From contig JAISBT010000027.1 in the NCBI GenBank assembly GCA_031266055.1, positions 1 through 39,482 on the forward strand: 39,482 nucleotides of DNA. The letters are read 5' to 3'. The notes under the pieces are model-generated. The model was given only the letters and a program-made list of their open reading frames with translations. It made no database searches and was not told the origin of the DNA. Positions within the stretch are counted from its first letter, which is position 1; the number at the start of each line of letters is the position of its first letter. The position numbers were made by a program, and so were the translations under genes. Positions 34,256-39,482 of the stretch are shown piece by piece. The stretch comes from Deltaproteobacteria bacterium (GTDB taxonomy: Bacteria > Desulfobacterota > Desulfovibrionia > Desulfovibrionales > Desulfovibrionaceae).

Positions 34256-35054
34256 GCATCTGGATATCGCGGTACGGGCGGCGAAAGCTTCCGGCAGGTT
34301 TCTGCGCGGCTTGACTGATGTGGAGGCCGCCTCCGCAAAAGGAAAAGACATAAAGCTCCACGCGGACAAGGAGTCTGAGCGGATTCTCCTTTCACGCTTG
34401 CAGGGCGCCGGCATACCGATCCTTTCAGAGGAGTCGTCCGAAAAATTTGAGTGCTCCGGGGGCCTGTGCTGGATTATCGATCCCCTTGACGGCTCGTACA
34501 ATCTGTTCAAGGGGTTGCGCGAGCTGTGCTGCGTTTCCGTGGCCCTGTGGGATGACGGCAAACCGGTTCTGGGGGTGGTTTACCGCTTTGCCACGGGCGA
34601 TCTCTATACCGGCGTGCCCGGCAAAGGGGCTTTCTTGAATGGAACGCCCATCCATGCCTCAGCAGTGACGGATATCAGCCAGGCTTCCCTGGCCACAGGC
34701 TTTCCGGTCGGTTCCGACTTTTCCCGGGCCGCCCTGCTGGAGCGCTGTGCGCTTTTTGCGCGCTTCAAGAAAATCCGCATGCTGGGCGCCGCGAGCCTGA
34801 TGTGCGCTTTTGTGGCCCAAGGCTGCGTTGACGTGTACGCGGAAAAGGGCATCTTCCTCTGGGACGTCGCGGCGGCGCTGGCTATCGTGCAGGCGGCGGG
34901 GGGCGTGTATGCGGGTACGTTTGGCGAGCGGCACGCATGCGATGTTCTGGCCTTCGGCAATGCGGAATTAAGTAACAGTTTCGCAACCGCCGGCGATTTT
35001 CACGGCCGCAGGGAGCGTGATGTCCTGCTAGTGCCTGCTCGGGGTTGTTCATGA
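34245..35054 (+). CDS. Inositol-monophosphatase family phosphatase
   Basis: A 269-residue Mg2+-dependent phosphatase of the IMPase/CysQ superfamily. Metal-site motifs are complete: ILSEESSE (the Glu), WIIDPLDGSYNLFKG (the DPxDG core), and LWDVAAALAIVQAAGG (the C-terminal WD). MLGAASLMCAFVAQG is the usual strand before it. It removes phosphate from a small sugar or nucleotide. Its job here may be to strip phosphate from the isomerised sugar before CTP activation, like KdsC in KDO synthesis but from another fold (inference). It starts inside the dehydrogenase gene and ends inside the next start (ATGA). Confidence 0.9.
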   Translation: MWSEHLDIAVRAAKASGRFLRGLTDVEAASAKGKDIKLHADKESERILLSRLQGAGIPILSEESSEKFECSGGLCWIIDPLDGSYNLFKGLRELCCVSVALWDDGKPVLGVVYRFATGDLYTGVPGKGAFLNGTPIHASAVTDISQASLATGFPVGSDFSRAALLERCALFARFKKIRMLGAASLMCAFVAQGCVDVYAEKGIFLWDVAAALAIVQAAGGVYAGTFGERHACDVLAFGNAELSNSFATAGDFHGRRERDVLLVPARGCS

Positions 35055-35857
35055 GAATTCTCATACCCATGGCCGGTGAAGGGAAAAGATTTTCAGATGC
35101 CGGTTATACCGCGCACAAGCCGGTTATACCCACGCTTGACTACCGCACGGGCAAGACCGCTCCGATGGTGGTTTGCGCTACCAATGATCTTTATGGTTCT
35201 CAATCTGAATTGACGTCCCTTATTTATGTGGACAGATCCTTCCACAAGAAGGATGGGGTTGAAGATGTCATCAGGCAATATTATCCGAAAGCCGAGTTCA
35301 TAACGGTGGATGCGCTTACGGATGGGCAAGCCCGCACCTGCTTGCTCGCAAAAGAGCAAATAAACAACAGTGAGCCGCTTTTGATCGCCAGTTGCGATAA
35401 CGGGATGATTTATTCGCAGGAAAAATATGAAGAGCGCAAAAAAAACGCTGACGTTCTGGTTTTTACTTTCAGGAACAGTGATGCGGTTCTGAAAAATCCC
35501 GATGCTTACGGATGGATGCGGGTAGACGAAAACAGCAATGTGGAGGACGTATCCATCAAGAAGAGCATTTCGGATAACCCCATGCTCGATCACGCGGTGA
35601 CCGGAGCATTCTGGTTCCGGCGAGGCGATATTTTTGTGGAAGCCGCGGAAAGAATGATTGCCGTGAACGACAGGATCAAGGGCGAATTTTATGTGGATCA
35701 GGCCGTCAAATATGCGCTGGACAAGGGGTACGCGGTAAAAGTTTTTGAAATAGAACGCTATCTTTGCTGGGGCACGCCGGAAGATTATGAATCTTACCAA
35801 AATACTTATAAATACTGGGTGGACTTTGTAAAGGGCACTCATTACCTGGGCATGTGA
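35051..35857 (+). CDS. Sugar-phosphate nucleotidyltransferase-like protein
   Basis: A 268-residue GT-A-fold nucleotidyltransferase. The opening RILIPMAGEGKRFSDAGY is the NTP loop; HKPVIPTLDYRTGKTAPMVV follows, then ASCDNGMIYS (where the family has a metal-binding Asp), AYGWMRVDENSNVEDVSIKK and AVTGAFWF. It ends with GEFYVDQAVKYALDKGYAV and CWGTPEDYESY. It is close in kind to enzymes that activate capsule building blocks, including CTP-using ones of Campylobacter capsules. The track start at 35045 is TTG; the ATG at 35051 overlaps the phosphatase stop as ATGA. With the cytidylyltransferase-SIS fusion, the operon has two activating enzymes. Confidence 0.87.
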   Translation: MRILIPMAGEGKRFSDAGYTAHKPVIPTLDYRTGKTAPMVVCATNDLYGSQSELTSLIYVDRSFHKKDGVEDVIRQYYPKAEFITVDALTDGQARTCLLAKEQINNSEPLLIASCDNGMIYSQEKYEERKKNADVLVFTFRNSDAVLKNPDAYGWMRVDENSNVEDVSIKKSISDNPMLDHAVTGAFWFRRGDIFVEAAERMIAVNDRIKGEFYVDQAVKYALDKGYAVKVFEIERYLCWGTPEDYESYQNTYKYWVDFVKGTHYLGM

Positions 35858-37932
35858 TGTACAAGTATTTCGCAAAAAAGAAATATTTACTTTTCATGGC
35901 CTGCGTACTCAGCCTGAAGCTTCTGCTTATGGGGTTTTTCTCGTCCGATTATCAGAACCGGCTGTTCATTCCTTTTGTCGAGGCGTTCATAAACGGCTTC
36001 CCCATAAACCCCTATGAATTGTTTTACGTCAACAACATGGAGCAATCTTTCCCTTACCCGCCCCTGATGCTGTTTGTTATGAGCGTCGGCGGCGTCTTGT
36101 ACAACTTCTTCGCTTCAGCCGGGCTGGACAGCCTTTTCGCGAGCAACCTTATTTTCAAGCTGCCCATACTGGCTTTCGACATAGCCGGCCTTGTCCTTTT
36201 GCTCAAGCTTTACCCGGACAGAAGAAAGAGCATTGCCGTTCTCTACTTTGCCTCTCCTATAATTTTGTACAGTTCCTACATGCACGGGCAGCTGGATATC
36301 ATTCCTACCACTCTGGCCGTTGCGGCCCTGTATTACCTGATCGGCACGCATAAAAGGACGCTTTTATATTTCGTCCTGTTTTGCGCGGCGGCCATTATGA
36401 CCAAGCACCATATCCTCATGCTTGTTCCGTTGGCTTTGATCTATATTGCCAACAAGCATTCGGCGGCGCGAGCCGTCCACGCCCTGCTGGGAATTGTCGG
36501 CGTGTGCCTGCCCGTTGTATTCGCTTTTTACGGCACAGGCCTGCTTCACAACGTCTTCCTGAACCGGGAGATGAATTTGCTCACGCGGATTTATTTTCCC
36601 TATGCCGACGCCATGGTGTTTTTGCCCATCCTGGGCCTGCTGTCAGTCTACCTTAACTATTACCTCTGCAACAGCCCCAACCGGCAATTGTTTTTGAGTT
36701 TTTGCGGCGTACTGTTCGCCGTGGCTCTTATTTTCGTTATCCCCATGCCCGGCTGGTATGTATGGATAGTGCCCTTCATTACCATTTTTTTCGTCCAGAC
36801 CAGCAGCAACCGCTACAAAAACCTGGGGATTTTTCTCGGACTGAACTTTTTCTATCTGCTCTATTTCGTTTTTTGCCACCGGTCGCCCTATGTGGATCTC
36901 TACTTTTTGTCCGTGCCGCTGGACGTTTTGAAAACCGGAGACAGCCAGTACATCAACCTGAGCTTTACCCTGCTTGAGGGGTTTATCATTTATGCCACCA
37001 TCATAATGTACCGGCTCGGCATTTCATCCAACCTTTTCTACAAGAGAAAAGAGCTTCCTTTCGCCATCGGCATCGCCGGGGATAGCGGCAGCGGAAAAAC
37101 CACGCTCCTGCAAAGCATCCGGGAGATCCTCAATGAGAAGAGAATCGTACAGATAGAGGGTGACGGCGACCATAAATGGGCGCGTGGCGAAAAAATGTGG
37201 GAGCAATATACGCACCTGAACCCCAAGGCCAACCACCTCTACCGCCAGGCGTTGGATATAGAAAAGCTGAGAAGCGGCGCGGCAATCAGGCGCGTTGATT
37301 ATGATCATCATACCGGAACATTTACAGAAAAGCTTCGGGTAAGCCCCAAACCGTATATTGTGATCAGCGGCCTGCATTCCTTGTATCTGCCAAGCATGCG
37401 CCAACAGCTTGATTTGAAAATTTACATGGATACCTCGCCGCAATTGCGCACTTTCTGGAAAATGCAGCGGGATATGCACAACAGAAGCTATTCCCCCGAA
37501 AAGATTGTGGAGCAGATCAACAAGCGTCTGCCTGATGCCGCAAGGTACATCGAGCCGCAAAAGCAATATGCGGATCTGGTCGTGAACTACTATGATCCGG
37601 ATATTCCGAAAGAATATGGCGAAAGCTACAGGGTTGCGCTGCACATGCAGCTCACCCTGAGCGCCGGGGTACATGTGGAGCCGCTGGTAACTTTCCTGAA
37701 TAAATACGGCATAAAATCGACTTTTGACTTTACTGACAACCTGGAAAAACAAATCATCAGGATTGCGCCCAGAAAGGACAAGAGCGCCGGAATCCCTTTC
37801 AACCGGCTGGCGCACCGGCTCATCCCGCACCTTGACGACATTACGACCGGAAATATTGATGCGGACGAAGATTTGGACGGCATCCTGAAAATCATCATCC
37901 TGTACATTATGAGCTACAAACTGCGGGTCTGA
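35857..37932 (+). CDS. Fusion: polytopic membrane protein (GT-C-like) + uridine kinase/PRK-like P-loop kinase
   Basis: A 691-residue protein. Residues 1-390 have about 11-12 TM helices with a GT-C-like layout: an early loop SSDYQNRLFIPFVEAFINGF, PYPPLMLFVMS, SYMHGQLDIIPTTLAV and TKHHILMLVPLAL. Residues about 400-610 are a soluble kinase of the uridine kinase/phosphoribulokinase family. The P-loop GIAGDSGSGKTTLL is at about 405-418; VQIEGDGDHKWARGE, DYDHHTGTF and YIVISGLHSLY fit the family fold. The last 80 residues are uncharacterised. The chain may phosphorylate a membrane-bound or exported sugar, or a polyprenol-type carrier (inference). The stop of the gene before overlaps the ATG by 1 nt (TGATG). 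I know of no characterised protein with this join. Confidence 0.8.
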   Translation: MYKYFAKKKYLLFMACVLSLKLLLMGFFSSDYQNRLFIPFVEAFINGFPINPYELFYVNNMEQSFPYPPLMLFVMSVGGVLYNFFASAGLDSLFASNLIFKLPILAFDIAGLVLLLKLYPDRRKSIAVLYFASPIILYSSYMHGQLDIIPTTLAVAALYYLIGTHKRTLLYFVLFCAAAIMTKHHILMLVPLALIYIANKHSAARAVHALLGIVGVCLPVVFAFYGTGLLHNVFLNREMNLLTRIYFPYADAMVFLPILGLLSVYLNYYLCNSPNRQLFLSFCGVLFAVALIFVIPMPGWYVWIVPFITIFFVQTSSNRYKNLGIFLGLNFFYLLYFVFCHRSPYVDLYFLSVPLDVLKTGDSQYINLSFTLLEGFIIYATIIMYRLGISSNLFYKRKELPFAIGIAGDSGSGKTTLLQSIREILNEKRIVQIEGDGDHKWARGEKMWEQYTHLNPKANHLYRQALDIEKLRSGAAIRRVDYDHHTGTFTEKLRVSPKPYIVISGLHSLYLPSMRQQLDLKIYMDTSPQLRTFWKMQRDMHNRSYSPEKIVEQINKRLPDAARYIEPQKQYADLVVNYYDPDIPKEYGESYRVALHMQLTLSAGVHVEPLVTFLNKYGIKSTFDFTDNLEKQIIRIAPRKDKSAGIPFNRLAHRLIPHLDDITTGNIDADEDLDGILKIIILYIMSYKLRV

Positions 37933-37933
37933 T

Positions 37934-38458
37934 ATGAATGTAATATCCTTTTGCGTTATAACCGTTATCTGCGCCGTCCTGTTCATCCTGGTTCAAAAGC
38001 TCGTTATCGCCTTTGTTCCGGCCAGTGTACTTACCTGCGCGATCATCGCCTGCGTTTGCATCGCCGTGGCCGGATTTATTGTTTTTTCGCACCTCAACAA
38101 AAGTTATTACTCCGGTATGCTGGCCGCCATCGCTTATTTTTCCAGTTTTATGCTGTTCTCTGTATTCACTTCAGTATTTATAGATCGCTCGCTGACTTAT
38201 CACATTATTTTTTACAGTGCATCGCACGGTTCCATTTCGGAAAACAACATGGCCGTGCTGTTCAATTCCTCTCCTTACAAGGAGCAGCGGATAGAAGACA
38301 TGCTCAGCAAGGGATATCTGATTAAAGTAGGTGACGAATATCAGCCGACGGACAGAGCCGGATATTTTGCGAAAGTCCTCATGGCGCTTGGCGAATTCTA
38401 CAATATCAACAGCACCTGGGAGAGCGTGGAAACGCAGATGCAATCACGAAAAGATTGA
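37934..38458 (+). CDS. Small membrane protein of unknown function
   Basis: A 174-residue protein with three TM helices in residues 1-85 (ISFCVITVICAVLFILV, VLTCAIIACVCIAVAGFIVF, MLAAIAYFSSFMLFSVFTSVF). A soluble cytoplasmic part (about 95-174) is rich in charged helices and has a winged-helix look (QRIEDMLSKGYLIKVGDEYQPTDRAG), but I recognise no family. It starts 2 nt after the fusion-kinase stop, so it is probably translated with it and may be its partner. No catalytic motif is visible. Confidence 0.7.
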   Translation: MNVISFCVITVICAVLFILVQKLVIAFVPASVLTCAIIACVCIAVAGFIVFSHLNKSYYSGMLAAIAYFSSFMLFSVFTSVFIDRSLTYHIIFYSASHGSISENNMAVLFNSSPYKEQRIEDMLSKGYLIKVGDEYQPTDRAGYFAKVLMALGEFYNINSTWESVETQMQSRKD

Positions 38459-38470
38459 AAGGATAAACGC

Positions 38471-39175
38471 TTGCTTTGTTCAATAGTCGTACCTTGCTAC
38501 AACGAGGAAAAAAACATCCCGTTGATCTTCGAGCGCTTCAAGGCGGCCATGGGCGGATGCCGCGCCGATCTTGAGCTTCTGCTCGTCAACAACGGTTCGG
38601 ATGACGGTACCGGCGAACGCATCAGCGCGCTTTTGTCCGGGCATCCTTTTGCGCGCATGGTCGTCGTTGCGGTCAATCAGGGTTACGGCTACGGCATTCT
38701 CCAGGGGCTGCGCGCAGCCAAAGGGGGGTATCTGGGGTGGACTCATGCCGATTTGCAGACGGATCCCGGTGACGTGATCAAGGCCGTCAACATCGTAAGC
38801 GAGAAGCGCGGCCGGGTTTTCGTGAAGGGAGACCGAAAGGGCCGCCCGCTTTTTGATCGGTTTTTCACCTCCGGCATGAGCTGGTTTGAAACCCTTTACC
38901 TCGGGGAAAGGCTCCACGACATTAACGCCCAGCCGAATATTTTTCCGGCGGAATTTTTCCGGAGCTGGCGGAACCCGCCCCATGATTTCGCCCTGGATCT
39001 CTATGCCCTTTACATGGCCAAAAAACATGGGCTGGAGGTGGTTCGCTTTGACGTAAAATTTCCGCCCCGGCTGCATGGCGCATCCAGTTGGAACACCGGT
39101 CTGACCGCGAAATGGAAATTTATCAAAAGAACCCTGGATTTTTCCTTTGTTCTGAAAAAACAAGGCATAAGCTGA
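38471..39175 (+). CDS. Family 2 glycosyltransferase
   Basis: A 234-residue GT-A enzyme of the DPM1/polyprenyl-phosphate glycosyltransferase kind, without a TM tail. SIVVPCYNEEKNI opens it, LELLLVNNGSDDGTG is the nucleotide site, and WTHADLQTDPGD holds the metal-binding Asp. A later block, DINAQPNIFPAEFF with HDFALDLYALYMAKK, is family-typical. TTG start with AAAGGA 7 nt upstream; 12 nt after the membrane protein stop. It probably adds a sugar to a polyprenol phosphate or to the growing chain, and may supply a donor for the membrane GT-C-like half of the fusion protein (inference). Confidence 0.9.
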   Translation: MLCSIVVPCYNEEKNIPLIFERFKAAMGGCRADLELLLVNNGSDDGTGERISALLSGHPFARMVVVAVNQGYGYGILQGLRAAKGGYLGWTHADLQTDPGDVIKAVNIVSEKRGRVFVKGDRKGRPLFDRFFTSGMSWFETLYLGERLHDINAQPNIFPAEFFRSWRNPPHDFALDLYALYMAKKHGLEVVRFDVKFPPRLHGASSWNTGLTAKWKFIKRTLDFSFVLKKQGIS

Positions 39176-39482
39176 TGAAATGGATCGCCCATAGAATAAA
39201 CACCCTGGCCGAACTAAGGAACCTCCCTCCTGAATATGGCGTGGAAATAGACCTGAGAGACGATCTGTCCGGACGCATCTATCTGGAACACGACCCTTTC
39301 AAGTCGGGCCAGGACTTTGAAGAATATCTTTCACAATACCATCACGGCGCCATGATCCTCAACATCAAGAGCGAGCGGATTGAATTAAAAGCCCTTGAGC
39401 TTCTGGAGAAATACAATATTTCCGATTACTTCTTCCTGGACAGCTCCTTCCCCATGATAAAACTCCTGACGGACATGGGCGT
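39175..39482 (+). CDS. GDPD/PI-PLC-like TIM-barrel protein (partial, runs off edge)
   Basis: The first 102 codons of a gene cut by the window end. It overlaps the GT2 stop by 1 nt (TGATG). WIAHRINTLAEL, GVEIDLRDD, YLEHDPF and LNIKSE look like the first strands of a glycerophosphodiester phosphodiesterase-type barrel (HR, ExD and HD). Enzymes of this fold cut glycerol- or inositol-phosphodiesters. In a glycan operon it could trim or make a phosphodiester decoration (inference). Not in the ORF track because it is open at the end. Confidence 0.65.
   Translation, partial: MKWIAHRINTLAELRNLPPEYGVEIDLRDDLSGRIYLEHDPFKSGQDFEEYLSQYHHGAMILNIKSERIELKALELLEKYNISDYFFLDSSFPMIKLLTDMG

Overview
The window looks like chromosomal DNA of a strict anaerobe of the Desulfovibrionaceae type. 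This is inferred from the gene mix: a TAXI/TRAP uptake operon, a chemoreceptor ending in bacteriohemerythrin, an AtoE-type short-chain fatty acid carrier, a single-domain malic enzyme, a NapH/NosR-like membrane ferredoxin and a large hybrid sensor kinase. No rRNA or tRNA gene and no CRISPR array was seen. Intergenic DNA is unusually rich in repeats and perfect hairpins.

Layout. (1) 0.2-5 kb, minus strand: TAXI receptor, fused TRAP permease, DHDPS/NAL-family aldolase and a PPC/DUF296 protein, separated by tandem repeats. (2) 5.1-6.9 kb, minus: MCP-hemerythrin. (3) 6.9-8.9 kb: repeats, a dinJ-yafQ toxin-antitoxin pair with a palindromic operator, and apparently decayed DNA. (4) 8.9-13.7 kb, plus: AtoE carrier, an LTA-synthase-like sulfatase-fold membrane protein between two copies of a hairpin repeat, and malQ. 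(5) 14.2-21.5 kb, plus: CHASE4/PAS/GAF/PAS hybrid kinase, malic enzyme, a 49-residue membrane protein overlapping a polyferredoxin gene, and an unknown protein. (6) 21.7-27.1 kb: an exported two-repeat protein, a short conserved ORF, a Slam outer-membrane protein next to its probable surface-lipoprotein client, a divergent XRE regulator and a WYL regulator. (7) 27.6-28.2 kb, minus: hicAB. (8) 28.6-39.5 kb, plus: a (CA)20 microsatellite and a row of hairpins, then a nearly gap-free surface-glycan operon that runs off the right edge.

The glycan operon is the most promising part. It holds glf, a DUF4422 glycosyltransferase, a YhcH/NanQ-like anomerase, a cytidylyltransferase fused to a SIS isomerase, a second SIS protein, a 2-hydroxyacid dehydrogenase, an IMPase-type phosphatase, a second nucleotidyltransferase, a polytopic membrane (GT-C-like) protein fused to a uridine-kinase-like P-loop kinase, a small membrane protein, a GT2 enzyme and a GDPD-like protein. 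Together these look like a pathway that isomerises, oxidises, dephosphorylates and CMP/CDP-activates an unidentified sugar or sugar acid and places it on a membrane-linked, galactofuranose-containing glycan. No NeuB/KdsA-type synthase is visible, so it is not a plain sialic acid or KDO pathway.

The repeats fall into several families. One is a modular repeat with two or three hairpins. Another is a hairpin that recurs after stop codons. Both show compensatory base changes between copies. A third is a ~230-bp element with TAGTCG/CGACTA ends that lies next to two signalling genes.
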